From NCBI RefSeq assembly GCF_963576675.1, contig NC_088917.1, positions 74,200,610 through 74,264,609 of the forward strand: a DNA stretch of 64,000 bases, written 5' to 3'. Source of the DNA: Euphorbia lathyris. Taxonomy: Eukaryota > Streptophyta > Magnoliopsida > Malpighiales > Euphorbiaceae. Within the stretch, counting starts at the first letter, position 1; every line of letters starts with the position of its first letter. The position numbers and the translations under genes were made by a program. The notes beneath the pieces were generated by a model. The model saw nothing but the letters and a program-made list of their open reading frames with translations, was not told the origin of the DNA and made no database searches. Shown here piece by piece: positions 11,329 through 23,167 of this stretch.

Positions 11329-12510
11329 GTATGTTTCCAAGTTCCCGTTTATATATTAAAATTCTTTCTTAAATTGTGATTCAGAAAAGTCTTATTTATA
11401 AGGGTGCTGGGAATTGCATTGTTTAAATCGTTTAAGGACATTTAAATATTGGATAATTTCCTTTTGCAAAAAAGAGGAAGTTCCTTGAGATATTTGTGTG
11501 GATAAGGAAAATGCCACTTATGATTTGTTTGACAGTGGCCTTTTGTTCTTGCTAATAAAACAACTTGCATTAACTTAATGCATGCACACAGATTGATTAT
11601 ATAAAATCTCCATATCAAGAAATTGTCTGTACGGTTTAATAGTGTTGGAATATATAAAAGACCATTTTAAGTATAATGTAATTAAGATCATACTTTCGGC
11701 CTCAGATTGAGCTTTTTCAATTTTATATTATATATATGCAGATAACGATTTCTTTGGCTCTAGATGGAGGAGAATAATTCACACTTTGTTGATATATTAT
11801 TTAATAATCTAATTTGGAGAATGTCAAAGGCCTTCATTTCATTTCATTTTAGAGGTTAAGTCTAGAATTTCTATTCCTTTGGCTGCAATATAATAGGCGA
11901 TGAAGATGCTGAGTAGCCTTGAATATGATTCATCTAGTTATTAAAAAGCTAATGAGAATACGTATATTTAAGTGTGATAATATTGCATGCATCTGATGTG
12001 GAGTTGGGTAGAGTTTATCCAATTCCTCCTCCTGTAATATGGTTAGTGGTCCTATCTTCTTGCTTGCTGATGCCATAAAAAATTGACGACACATGGGATG
12101 TTAAATTTCAACTTTCTCAACCGAACATTCTAACCATATATCATACTGAATAGTTTTTTCACTAACCACAATTACATAATCCCTAAAACCTATAGACAAC
12201 ACAATTCCTAATTAATAGAACTCGGCTAGTTTAGGCATGGAAGGAGTAGTGTAGTCTAAGTAGTATTAAGTCTCCTCTTCCATGATACACCAGTTTCTGA
12301 ATTATTTAATTATATGAAAGTTGGTTATTAGGTGGTTTGTGTTCATGTACAGGAAAATGTAATTAGGCAGATTATATTCAGTGGAGCGGAGTACTGTAGT
12401 TGTCAAATAACATAACCATACCATACGGCCTTAGGAAGAGAGGAAAGGGCATGTATATATATTGGATTGAGAAATAGATTGGAGCGGAGTACTGTAGTTG
12501 TTCCAATATA

Positions 12511-12990
12511 TATTGGTATACCCTCAAAGAGCTTGAGGTCTCTACTAATGGTTTCACTGATGAAAATGTGATAGGTATAATTTCTTAATTATATTTCTGC
12601 TTCTTTCGTTAGTGGTTTCAAAAATCTGGTTAAATTTTGTTGCTTTGATGTAGAGGACAATCATGGATGAACTTTAAGGTAGAAGTAGAACCAATTGGAG
12701 GCTCTTCAAAAATTTGGTGAGATTTCTTTCTTATTGTACTGAAGGAGCTCTTAAATTTCTTATTTTGATTATACTGCAATTTAAAGTTTTCACCTTTACT
12801 GCTTTGAATCTGTGAATCCTCGAAGTAATTAATTTTCCAAGCATTTCTAATTTTGTTGTCTTGTATTAGGATGCTTGATTACGAGTATGTTCACAATAGA
12901 AACTTGTAACATTGGCTCCATGGAGATGTTGGGCCTTGCAACCCTCTTACATGGGATATTCAAATGAACATATTTCTGGGAACAACAAAA
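12511..12990 (+). pseudogene. captured fragment of a receptor-like protein kinase
   Basis: Three exon-like pieces are in order. 12511-12574 encodes YWYTLKELEVSTNGFTDENVI and stops at a GT donor just where the glycine-rich loop should begin. About 12673-12702 encodes FKVEVEPIGG. About 12868-12990 follows an AG and encodes MLDYEYVHNRNL, a stop, then HWLHGDVG and NPLTWDIQMNI. These match the juxtamembrane and N-lobe region of plant RLKs with the WYTL-RELE-ATN-ENVIGEGGYG signature. The catalytic loop is absent. It lies in the CACTA element downstream of the RabGGTase beta fragment. Confidence 0.82.
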
Positions 12991-13119
12991 ACGTACTGAT
13001 TTTTATTGTCATTTAGAATTCAAAATTAAGTCTTATTCATATCTGTTTGTGAACTTTACATTTGTTAGTTTTTATTATTGTTAAGCTCTATTTTGCAGTG
13101 GTACCAGTAATTATGAGTG

Positions 13120-13459
13120 GGGATAAGTTACCAAAATAGGTCTATGGTTGTTAGGGAAGTATCAATTTAGGTTCCACTTACAAAATAGCACACATATAGG
13201 TTTAACGTTTAAAAAATGTACCAATTTAGACCTCGATAACGGAACGAGACACGATGTTGATATTACTCTGTTAAGTTTTGTCAATTATATGTGGAGGGAA
13301 AGTCAAAACTTAACGGAGTAATAGGAATGACGTGTCCAATCCGTTCTTGACGCCTAGATTGATACTTTTTTAAACGTTAAGCCTATATTGGTACTATTTT
13401 GTACATGGGTCTAAATTTATTTCTACAAAAACCATAGGCCTATTTTGGTACCTTATCTC
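13120..13459. mobile_element. Mutator-type MITE, about 340 bp
   Basis: The two ends are inverted copies containing TACCAAAATAGG and CTATGGTT. They are flanked by TTATGAGTG on the left and TCATGAGTG on the right, an 8-of-9 match to a 9-bp target duplication. It is non-coding and nested in the CACTA element. Confidence 0.75.
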
Positions 13460-13654
13460 TCATGAGTGTGTAATTACTGTTAAATAATTTTCAATGAATA
13501 TAAAAGAGACTAATAAAGTAAAAATGCTAGCTAGCCATGATTGTTAATACAATGTACGTGTAATTATTGGTAATATTTATGCTTGATTATAGTTCAATAT
13601 TAGAGCTCCATTAAATCCAAAAAAAATATTTTTTTTAAAAAAATATCAATATTT

Positions 13655-13956
13655 TGCGTCGCGCGTAAGGAAGGAGCGATACAAAGTGTACTAGATTAAT
13701 CAGGGAGCTTGTGTCGCGCACCCTTGGAGCGCGTCACAAGAATATCATATGTTGTGTCGCGCACTCTAGAAGCGCGTCACAAGAGTTATCGCTCTATTGT
13801 ATCGCGCGTTTGACAAGTGCGACACAACAGATGAGTAGTTTGTGTCGCTCTCAAGAGCGATGCAAAATTCTTGTGTCGCACCCCTGTTGTGTCGCACAAA
13901 AGTGCGACACAACAACATGAAAAAGTGCGACACAAGTAAGCATTTCTGTACTAGTA
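13655..13956. repeat. right subterminal array and TIR of the CACTA element
   Basis: TTGTGTCGCGC and GCGACACAA motifs repeat as at the left end, finishing with GCATTTCTGTACTAGTA. The last base should be G; the TAT duplication follows at 13957-13959. Confidence 0.85.
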
Positions 13957-13972
13957 TATATATTTTGAGTTT

Positions 13973-13975
<3 letters not shown>

Positions 13976-14004
<29 letters not shown>
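13976..14004. repeat. TA microsatellite
   Basis: Uninterrupted TA dinucleotides, just outside the CACTA right end. Confidence 0.95.
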
Positions 14005-14314
14005 ATCAAAGAATTTTCAGAAATTGATATCTTAGGGTTATACATGAATTTTGTAAAATCGGGGTTTTTCACGATCTTGCTTTTTATTGTGGAATTATAG
14101 TTCAAACGAAACTATTGACTATACTTATATGTGAATTTCAGATTTTATCTGGTTATATTGATTTAAGGTTTCATTTGATTAATTAACTTTGGAATTTTTA
14201 TTGATTGATGGTATAAAGGATTGATATTTTGGAGAATGGAAAATTTGTGAGTTTGATTATAAAGAAGTGAAGTCTATATATTTACATATATATATACATA
14301 TATGTTTTGGGTTT

Positions 14315-14318
<4 letters not shown>

Positions 14319-14352
<34 letters not shown>
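14319..14352. repeat. TA microsatellite
   Basis: Uninterrupted AT/TA dinucleotides, about 17 units. Confidence 0.95.
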
Positions 14353-14354
<2 letters not shown>

Positions 14355-14970
14355 AATAAAATGTTTGGTATCCATTAAGAGTAGTCCGGTTGGGTGGTTT
14401 CGAATCTAAAGACCATATTTAGTGAGAAATATGGACTGTGTACACAATCTGAAGACCTATTGGGTAGGGCAGTAAAGTGTCGGGTAAGACTATATGGGAT
14501 AGGCAATGTTAAAGAGACGTTTCGTGTATGTTGTGAATTCTGATTCAAATAAAATGGGATGAACTCAAAAATTGATACAAGATTATAAGTTTTTGGTTTT
14601 TGGTTTAGTACCTTGACTATATTATGAACTTAAGTTTTGAGTATATTTTATAAGATTTTGATTAAATCTTTTAAAAATGTATATATGTAGTTATGTTAAG
14701 TAAAGTTGGTTTTTATAGCTGATAGTTTCTTATCGAGATTTTTGTCTCATTTTTTCCAAATGTTTTTAATGTTTTTTTTAGGCGAAGAAGTGCAAGGTAA
14801 CGAGAGGGGTACTCGATCCTAGGGCGAGGTTCGGTTACAGCTACGAGGTTCAAGTCGTCTCTAGGATATTGCATCCATTTTGTTCATGTACATATATGTG
14901 GATAGTATATGTTTGAAGACACTTGTATAACCTGTGTTTGGTAGTGTCTTTTTGTTTGGTATGTATTATC

Positions 14971-14976
<6 letters not shown>

Positions 14977-15010
<34 letters not shown>
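14977..15010. repeat. TA microsatellite
   Basis: Uninterrupted TA dinucleotides, about 17 units. Confidence 0.95.
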
Positions 15011-15014
<4 letters not shown>

Positions 15015-15539
15015 GCTGAAGTGTGATATGAGATATGAGTAAATTATATTGAGTTGAGATAGTAGAGAATTGTCTATATAGGTGCTGCGGAAAAATCCGA
15101 TTTGTGTTGGAACCTTGTGCTACATTTTTCGACCAGATATAGGCTGAATCTATCATGGAGTCTCTAATAAAAGTTCTTTATTTTTGTCTTACGTTTCCAG
15201 AGGTTTTTTAATCACCTTAATTGGACTCTATATGGAGAAGTTAGGCTGGAAACGACATATGTTGGTCATTTTAGCTATAAACCGGAATTTGGTTTTTGGT
15301 TTAATTTTTCTCCTTATTTTAGAGACACTGCAACTAGTTTATATAATAAGTCAGTGGTAATGTCTCACCGTCTTATCTGATCTTATTTTAGGCCGGGTTT
15401 GACATTTTAAAATCACATTATTGAATTCATATTCGTAGATTTATGAGTTTTGTAGCAATTCTGTTTGTAAGTAGACATTTAAGTACAATGGTTATAATAA
15501 CTCGTTAAAATGATGAGTTAGTGTAAAAGAGGGAAAAAC

Positions 15540-15761
15540 TGTTGGAATTCAAGATGAAGACCATGATAAGAGGAGCAATGTGCAACCACATAAGATCAAA
15601 AGGAAATAGGCGAGGAATTTCATTTTCAGCATTTTGTACTATTAACTGATATGCTTATGTGGCAGATCAATATATTAGATTCTAGTCTATCAATTCATGT
15701 ATAAATACGTGTGTAATCTAGATATTTTTAATCAATGGAAAAATAGAGACAATTGTTTCCA
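15540..15761 (+). repeat. LTR of a second copia element, about 222 bp
   Basis: Starts TGTTGGAATTC and ends TTGTTTCCA. It is followed directly by TTATGACATAAGAGC, a decayed tRNA-Met primer site. No partner LTR is seen in the window. It differs in sequence from the LTR at 23168. Confidence 0.65.
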
Positions 15762-16122
15762 TTATGACATAAGAGCTTTCTGGTTCATGATCCAATTTTT
15801 TGCATTCTTTATTTCTCTCTTATTCTTATCTATAATGTCGCACAGAAGTTACCTATATGTTGCTTTGAACACTATCGATTCTAATTCATAGTTGGACGAA
15901 TCGAAGAATTTATTGAACAAAAGTGTCGATGGAAATCGCATCAAGCAGACAAATAAGGATAACTCTGGAAATGATGGAATCAATTTATGAGGAGAGAATC
16001 GCAAAGATCGAGCTAATAATGCAGGTTTACTGCTTGTTAATAATCCTTTAAATAGGAAAAACTATATTTCCTGGAAGCGATCTGTAGATTTCAAGCCTCA
16101 TCCGAAAGACCCGAGGGAATGA
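15762..16122 (+). pseudogene. copia gag N-terminal fragment
   Basis: A frame across 15945-16122 encodes NAGLLLVNNPLNRKNYISW followed by KRSVDF. This is the LxxxNYxxWxR start of plant copia gag proteins. At least one in-frame stop precedes it and another follows at DPRE. The rest of gag is not recognisable before the tandem repeat and the CACTA insertion. Confidence 0.65.
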
Positions 16123-16236
16123 AATCGTAGGTCGACCGTGTGTTATCGAAGCGAATTCAATGTGGGAATCAAACAACTTGGTTCGCGACTCTTTATACGC
16201 GTGCGAATCCTGATGTCACTCAAGTTTGAGCTCAAG

Positions 16237-16350
16237 TTGCCATTTTTTGAGCATAAGTGAAAGTGAATGCCATTTTTTGAGCATAAGTGAAAGTGAATGC
16301 CATTTTTTGAGCATAAGTGAAAGGCAGTGCCATTTTTTAGCACAAGTGAA
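16237..16350 (+). repeat. 30-bp minisatellite, four copies
   Basis: The unit contains TGCCATTTTTTGAGCATAAG and GTGAAAGTGAA. The first three copies are nearly identical and the fourth is diverged. It lies in the copia gag/leader remnant. Confidence 0.9.
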
Positions 16351-16806
16351 AGTCAAGGAAAAATGATGAATACCAACGACATCATGTCGTTGGTAAATTC
16401 TTTTTTCTTGTAGGGAAAGTTAACCGGAGATAATGATGGTGGCAGACGCGCCAGCTCTCACAAACATGTTGATCGATGCAGTGGCTTCCTCCTGGTGATG
16501 GCAGCGAGTCAAAGGGAAGTCTCACACTTTAAACGCTCTAATGTCTGCCCTCACGGAAAGAGAAAGGTGAACCATAATGGAAAAAAATAAAGAACAAATC
16601 TAAGACTACTCATAAGGGCAGCTCTGATAATACGTAATCAGAATGTACGGATTATAGAAAAGATACAAGTATTTATGTAGAGAAAATTGAACATAATTGG
16701 GACAAAAAATACTAATTAATACCTATACTAACTCCTACAACTATTCATAAATATATTCACATAGATATATTGACCGATAAGATTGTATCTTCATATATGT
16801 TTACAT
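16351..16806. other. unassigned, probably copia remnant
   Basis: Mixed sequence after the minisatellite, up to the CACTA-like end. No reading frame or repeat could be assigned. Confidence 0.3.
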
Positions 16807-17166
16807 GACTATTCACCATAGATGGTCTTTTGCAACCTAAAATACATGTGTTGCACTATTTATGGTTTTTTTTGGATCTTTTGCAACATGGTTTATAGAA
16901 TGTTGCAAAAGAGAAGGGGAGTTTCACTGTGAAAGGCAATCCGGTAATGCTGGATCGGAGTTACGGATGTGATCCATGTCAAACTCACATAAATTTGAAA
17001 TTTTAGAACACTAATTATAAAGTGTTGCAAGAGATATGTTGAAACACCTTTTTATGTAAATAATCTTCCTTAATTCAATTTGATGCAAAACAACGTCGTT
17101 TTGTATATTTCAGGATTAAAAAAATAATAAAAAATAAAATTGTTTTAAGGGGCACTACAAAAAAAG

Positions 17167-17754
17167 GGGTTAAGGTGTAAAAATACCCCTAACGTTTTGG
17201 GTCACGAGCAATTTTACCCCTAACGTCTAAAATGGTGCAATTTTACCCCTAACCTTGGAAGCCGATAACAATTTTACCCCTAACGTTAATAAATTGGGTC
17301 AATTTGAGAAATAATTAATCAAAACTGTCTTCTCGGTTATGAAACTTGTCATCTACACTTCATATTGTGTCATTTTATCAGTAACAAATCACAAACATTT
17401 GTTGGGATGTGAAAAAAATAAAAAAATAAAAAAATATATTGTCTTTTTGTGCGAATTAGACAAAAAAAAAAGGAAAAAATCCACCGAATTTATAAATATT
17501 AATCTCAAATTCTATCATTAAATTATAAAAAACATGAAATCCTTTTTTTACAATGAATTATTATGCAATTGGTGCATAATAATGAACAAAAATATATGTG
17601 TTTTATAATAGTGTCTGAAATTGACCCAATTTATCACCGTTAGGGGTAAAATTGCTCTTGGCTTCCAACATTAGGGGTAAAATTGTACAATTTTAGACGT
17701 TTAGGGTAAAATTGCTCCTGACCTATAACGTTAGGGGTATTTTTACACCTTAAC
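17167..17754. mobile_element. MITE of the AACGTTAGGGGTAAAATTG family
   Basis: Inverted ends GTTAAGGTGTAAAAATACCC and its complement enclose stacked CAATTTTACCCCTAACGT units on the left and the reverse on the right. It is flanked by A-runs, so the target duplication cannot be read. Confidence 0.85.
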
Positions 17755-17879
17755 AAAAAAAAAAATGGTTTTACCAACATTATTGTAGCAACACCTTAAA
17801 ATAGTGCAGCTACAAAATACACTATTTTATTTTTTATTTGAGATAAAAAGAAAATATAGTTGGGCTTTGAAATATAGAT

Positions 17880-18640
17880 GGGATTTGTAAAACCCAACCC
17901 ACTTATGTGACTTCTCTACTACTAACCCTAATTCATCCCACATCATTCTTTGCTACTGTTTACTTCGACTTCTCTTCCACCTCTCACTCTCAACCTCTTC
18001 TTCATCGTTATCTTTTCCTTCTTTCAACTCCGATAAACCACTCCATGTCTCCTGTTTCTCTCAAATCTGGCGATTCTCTGCCTCATGGTACACGAAGAGC
18101 GAAGAAAAATTGCAAAAATCGGGTGACGATGTTGATCCGATCCGGTCATCGAAATGCTGGCCGCTCCAGAACTTGTGCCGCTCCCAAGAGGTAGCACTTC
18201 TGATCATGGAGACATTGTGAATTTAAGTTTCTACCCTTTCTCTAAGTTCTAGAATGTAGTTTGTGATTTTACCTATAAGTTGAAATTATAGAATTAAGGT
18301 CGTCTTAGGGCTTGAGATTGGCTATGTTGTGAATTTTAATTACTTTTTAGGTTTTTAATTTGAGTATATTGTGATTTCACCTATCCTTTTTGCTTTCAAA
18401 TCTATCTGAAATCCCTCTGTTTCTTAATCCGAAAATTGGGTTCCTTTCAGAAATGAGCATCCTATTATTCCAGTTAACAAGGAGCACAGGACATCAGCAA
18501 AGCTTTTAAACTCCACACTTGGTTCAATCTTTTCACTGGCTAGGTTGTCTATGAAGATGGAAAGCTACACACTATATGGTTATTAGCTTCAGATATACAG
18601 CAATAGGGCGTCTATCAAGTGAAGAACCTAATCTCTTCAG
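17880..18640 (+). pseudogene. degenerate 5' part of the CACTA transposase-like gene (tentative)
   Basis: A leader-like pyrimidine-rich stretch precedes an ATG (MSPVSLKSGDSLPHG) and a basic segment ending AAPKR, followed by GT. A second exon-like piece after CAG at about 18450 encodes [19 protein letters not shown]. The position, and the similarity of the downstream piece at 20461 to Ptta/En-Spm plant transposases, suggest these are exons of one gene. I do not recognise the N-terminal protein on its own. Confidence 0.35.
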
Positions 18641-19114
18641 GTTGGTGTTGTGCCTAATAATTTCTTTTCTATATTAAATTGTATTATCATTAGGCTGAAT
18701 TGTAACTGTAAGTTAAGTTAAAGTTATCAACTCATCTTATTTATTTAAATTAATCTTAATTGTTGGACCAATTACTAGCATAGGTTCGTTCAACCACCTA
18801 CCCTCTTATGACATTGAAATTACTCCAGTTTTAGGGAATATGTTGGATGGGAAGATTCTTAAATTGGTGTTTACAGTTGCTAATGCTTTGAATGTTTAAA
18901 ATTAACCACATGGTTGCCTTTTACTGTTTCTTTTTTCTAAAATGGATTTGAATTCATGGTTGCCTTTTACTGGTTGTTGGTGCACTTATTATATGACAGG
19001 GAGTTATGCATACCTCTGAATATCCAAAAAACAACTAATGCACTATCCATCAATTAAATGTTCTCATAAGTGTGTGATTCTGCCCTAGCTCAATATTTTG
19101 CATTAATTGTTATA

Positions 19115-19552
19115 GGCTTAAAGCATTATTTGGCCCCTAATCTATCCAAAATTATGTCATTTGGCCATGATCTATTATTTGGTCACATTTGGCCCTTGGC
19201 GTATCCCATTTGGTGAAATTTCACCCAATTTGTATGAATGCTTAACAGAATCATTATCTCATTGATAAGTAACGATATTTTGACACTTATACTTAAAACG
19301 TGATATTTCTTAAAGTTTTTTTCCCCACATTATGTGGAAATAATTAATTAGATTAAAAAAACAAAAAAACAAAAAACAAATCCTAAACTAAAATCTATTA
19401 AGTTCAAATGTCAAAATATCGTTACTTATCAATGAGATAATGATTCGGTTAAGTTTGAATCCAAATTGGGTGAAAGTTCACCAATTTGGGATAGATCATG
19501 GGCCAAATGATAAAATTTTGGATAAATCAGTGGCCAAATAGTATTTTAAACC
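19115..19552. mobile_element. Mutator-type MITE, 438 bp, TSD ATTGTTATA
   Basis: The inverted ends start GGCTTAAAGCATTATTTGGC and GGTTTAAAATACTATTTGGC. A perfect 9-bp duplication ATTGTTATA lies at 19106-19114 and 19553-19561. The internal halves also mirror each other (TATCGTTACTTATCAATGAG). Non-coding. Confidence 0.93.
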
Positions 19553-20460
19553 ATTGTTATATGACAGAGAGTTGCATATATTAATTTTCCTTAGTTTACT
19601 CACTGTTAGCAACTTAATATCTGGCAGACTACTATTACAAGTTAGTGGAATGTCAGAGAAGGCCTCTATCAAATCCTTCAAATCGCTGCAAAAAGTCTCG
19701 GTGTCAAGTGAGTTCTTCTCTTCTAATGAAGTTGTAATTCTAACTTGATGTAAATCCGGTATATAGTTTATGATATTATTTCCTTTAGTGCTTGTGAAAT
19801 TATGGAGGGAACAAATATTTTATTAGGAGTAATGTCCTTTGTATAAGTTGTTGATTAGGAGTAATATCCTTTGTTTGAGGAGTTTGGAATTTGATATGTG
19901 CTCATTTTTCATTTGTTATTTGTTGGAATTTGTACTTGCCTATAGTATGATTGTCTCTACTTATGGAAAACTCAAGGAGAAAAAGGTATTAATTTAGCAG
20001 AATTTTTTTTCTAGGTGTTAGCTTATGAGTATTTGATGCCATTAGATTAGAGAATGAGGCTTTTTTTACTGCTGGCTTGAAACTTGGCTTTCCTATAATG
20101 ATATGGATTACTCCATTTCTTTACCATAATTTTTCTTTTTGGTATCTTTCTTGAAACATTAATCAAACTTTCCTCTTTTAGTTAACATTTTAATTTCTTT
20201 CCATGTCCGTGTTAGGACCATCTACTCTATGGAATCGACAATAAGCATTATAGTCCCTTTAATATTTTTCACCCTTCTTTCTAGTGCTACAAATTTTTAT
20301 GATATTTTCTCCTAAAATTGGGTAGAACCATGAGTTTGTTTGGTTCAGTTATTAGATTATAACTGTTGTAATTAGCTATTCATGTTAGTTATTAGATTTT
20401 AGCTAATTCATAACTTAACACGATTTATTCATGTAATTCATTTTTTTATAGTCCACAATT

Positions 20461-20850
20461 GAAGAGATGTGTTCGTATGGAGCAACTAGTGAGAATGTTG
20501 AGCAGCTTATTTGTGGTGACACATCACATGGACTCTCTTGGCTTATTGGCAGACATGTAATACCTAAGAAATTGAAGGAACAGTCAATTGGAAATGTTTC
20601 TGATGCCTATGTAGAGGATTAACAAAGATAAAAAAACCAATTGCAAAGTGAAATGGAGGAGAAAGTTATCCAACTTGAAGACGTAATGGAGGAGAAAATG
20701 AAACAAGTGGATCAAAAAGTGAGGAAGAGCTTGACATTAATCATAAACAAATTGGTAGAAGTTAATTCCAATCTCAACATTGATATTGAGGATATATATG
20801 GTGACATTTCAAATGAAAATGAGAATGCTACTGTGGAGTTTGAAGGATAG
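20461..20850 (+). pseudogene. Ptta/En-Spm plant transposase C-terminal remnant
   Basis: An open stretch encodes SENVEQLICGDTSHGLSWLIG and then VIPKKLKEQS. After two stops comes a heptad-like acidic/basic coiled coil (MEEKVIQLEDVMEEKMKQVD) in 20653-20850. A GD-HG-G motif followed by KLK and a Glu/Met/Lys-rich coiled coil is the C-terminal layout of the plant Transposase_24 family found in CACTA elements. Two stop codons and the missing centre make it non-functional. Confidence 0.6.
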
Positions 20851-20999
20851 ATTACATTATGACTTTATTATACTTTTTATTATGTGTTTTGGATCATTTG
20901 AGAATTTTAAATTTCATTGTTAATATATTGGCCTATTATGGATTTATAATTGCACTTAAGGGTTTTTTATGCTATTATTTAAATTCAAAATTTTCTTTT

Positions 21000-21601
21000 A
21001 ATTTTTTTTAGTGTTGCACGAGTTAAAGATTATGTTGCATATAACAGTGTTACATTAAATATCGTTAAAATTTCAAACAAAAAGCGTTGCTATTAACATA
21101 ATATAAAAAAATTGCTAAAAAATATTAAATTAAAAAGTGTTAAATTAAATAGTTGCTTAAAAAGTGTTAAATTAAAAAATGTTGCAAATTATATACGAAA
21201 GAGTTGCTTGAAACAAAAAAATGTTAAATTAAAAAGTGTTGCAATTCTATATAAAAAGAGTTGCAAATAAAAACCATGTTGCATAAAAACTTGTTGCAAG
21301 AAAGTTCAAAGGTGTTGCTTATAATTTTATTCGATAATAGTGTTATCTGTTCTACGATATAGGCAACGCTTTCATTTAAGTTGCTATAGGATAGTAAAAT
21401 GTTGCCACCGATACGTGTAGCAACATTTGTATCAATGTTGCTAAAAATGTGAAAAAAATGTTGCTTAAGATATCTTTAGCAACGTGCAAAAAATCAACTC
21501 TCTTTTTTGACAAAAACTGTTGCCAAAACTTCTTTAGCAACACAATAATGACTTTAGCCAACACTTGCTTGGAGTTGCAACAGACCATCTATGGTGTAGT
21601 G
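21000..21601. repeat. right subterminal GTTGC array and TIR of the second CACTA-like element
   Basis: GTTGC, GTTGCAA and TTAGCAAC occur every 15-40 bp up to the terminal GGTGTAGTG. Confidence 0.8.
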
Positions 21602-21639
21602 ACATTATATGTTCATATATGTTCACAATTGTAAACAAT

Positions 21640-23167
21640 TATGAGGAGAAGCGAACTCACTTTCCCAATACAACATGATGTTAAATGCATGCAAGATGAG
21701 GATGATCGTATATTTCTTCTTGGCTTTCTAGAAGGCCTTGGTCCTGAGTTTGAGATAGCACACAACTAGATATTGACTAGTGGGAAACTTCCCTATTTCT
21801 CTGCTCTTTATAGTCGGCTTCTTCCTATTTGTAAGAATGCTGAAAAGACTCCTAGTATAGTCTCTTAAGAGATAAAGGCCCTTTGTGAGCAATGTGAATC
21901 AAGGGGTTAAGGGAGGTTCTCAAAATTCCACTAGTAACCGTACATCTCAGAATCCTAGGATATGCCAACACTATGAAGGTGAGGGACATATCAAGAAGTA
22001 CTGTTGGAAACTGCATAGCCGCCCTGGGTAGAACAGTTCAAAGAAATTTGTAAATGTGGCTACTCATGATGATATACTACCATCCCCTTGACATTTTGCT
22101 CCCAAACATCACAATTTCAATTGATGAATATCCTTGACTTCAATAGAGTCATGGTGTTCCTTAGTCTTCCACCATCGTTTTGGCTGACACAAGTAATCAT
22201 AATGCTTGCCTCTCCACCTCGTCCTGTAGTTGGGTTATTGTGTTATAGATCGTAGGACTGACAACACATGTATTATTTCTTCTTTAAATGCTTATGCCAA
22301 TCTTCCATCTGTTACTTTAGCCAATGGGGCTACTACTCTTATAGATGGACATGGAACAACTCATCCAACCTCCACAATTTCCGTATCATTTGTTTTGTGT
22401 TTGTCTCAATTTCCGTTTCATTTACTATATGTTAGTCAACTCATCAAAGTTCTTAATTATTCTGTTGTTTTCTTTCCCACTTATTTGCATCTTTCAGGAT
22501 CTTGTTTCTTATTTGCATCTTTCAGGATCTTGGGATGAAACATACTATTGGTAGAGGGAATCTGGTGCATGACTTGTATGTTCTTGACTCCTCTATATCG
22601 ATGACAATACTGATTGCATGAACAAGCTCCTCCATACTACAACATTATCATTTTGTCATATGTCTCTTCATATGTTGCAGAAAATATGTCCTAGTTTTCA
22701 GCGAGAATCTACAAAACATCACAAAGTGGTGTATTCCCCTAGAATAAATAACTGTGTTGAGTCTGTTTTTTATTTGGTTCACACCGATGTGTGGGGTCCT
22801 TGTCCTATTGTGTCTAAACTTGGGTATCTATATTTTCTGACCTTTGTGGATGATTTTTCTAGAGCAACATGGCTTTATCCTTTAAAACATCATTCTGATT
22901 TATTCACTATTTTTTTTTACTTTGATGCTGAAATCAAAAACTAATTTAATAAGAATATTTGCTTTTTGCTAAGTGACAATGTCAAAAAGTATTTATCTAG
23001 CACTTTCCAGTCTTACCTCTCACAACAGGGTATTATTCATCAAAATCGTGCACCATATTGCAAAAAGTTTCACATATGTGTTCACTAAAGTTTTACCAGG
23101 TACGCGGATCAACTACATTCTACCAAGTTGGGCATCATAAGTGTCTATGCTCCAACTTGAGGGGGAG
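21640..23167 (+). pseudogene. third copia element: gag to integrase remnant joined to the pol 3' end
   Basis: Recognisable blocks in order are gag (DEDDRIFLLGFLEGLGPEFE), a zinc knuckle CQHYEGEGHIKKYC whose second Cys is Tyr, the pre-integrase region (YANLPSVTLANGATTLIDGH), the integrase start (LVHTDVWGPCPIVSKLGY, FVDDFSRATWLYPL), then LLSDNVKKYLSSTFQSYL and QQGIIHQN. The sequence then jumps straight to the end of pol (VFTKVLPGT, KLGIISVYAPT stop), so the rest of integrase, reverse transcriptase and most of RNase H are deleted. Many frameshifts and stops are present. A GAGGGGGAG tract precedes the LTR. Confidence 0.85.

Larger units (their letters stand above)
9503..13956 (+). mobile_element. 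CACTA (En/Spm) element with captured gene fragments, 4454 bp
   Basis: The left end is CACTAGTACAGAAATGC; the right end is its reverse complement with the terminal G changed to A. The two ends match over about 32 bp with two differences inside. Both sides carry the 3-bp target duplication TAT. Dense subterminal arrays of TTGTGTCGC and GCGACACAA lie inside both ends, as in CACTA elements. No CACTA transposase is seen, so it is non-autonomous. The interior carries degenerate fragments of two unrelated host genes and a hAT-like end. Confidence 0.93.
13957..15539. other. unassigned AT-rich DNA right of the CACTA element
   Basis: No gene is recognised. It contains three long TA tracts and some moderately GC-containing single-copy-looking sequence near 14780-14880. 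It could be part of an old LTR, but no paired LTR is present. Confidence 0.3.
16807..21601 (+). mobile_element. second CACTA-like element with nested MITEs
   Basis: The right end read inward is CACTACACCATAGATGGTC then TGTTGCAAC. The left end is GACTATTCACCATAGATGG then TCTTTTGCAAC, a close inverted match with a 2-bp length difference. Both subterminal regions are packed with GTTGC/GCAAC motifs, especially 21000-21600. A transposase remnant with a coiled coil lies near the right end. The 3-bp duplication is not clear (CAT or ACA on the left, ACA on the right). No TNPD-type transposase is seen. Confidence 0.7.

Noticed and set aside
17153..17166. CACTACAAAAAAA as a CACTA element terminus
   Set aside because: No matching inverted end or subterminal array partner was found; the ends at 16807 and 21601 match each other better.
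17907..18194. 95-codon ORF as an intact host gene
   Set aside because: The upstream part is leader-like pyrimidine-rich DNA and the frame ends at a splice-like site; kept only as part of a tentative transposase gene.
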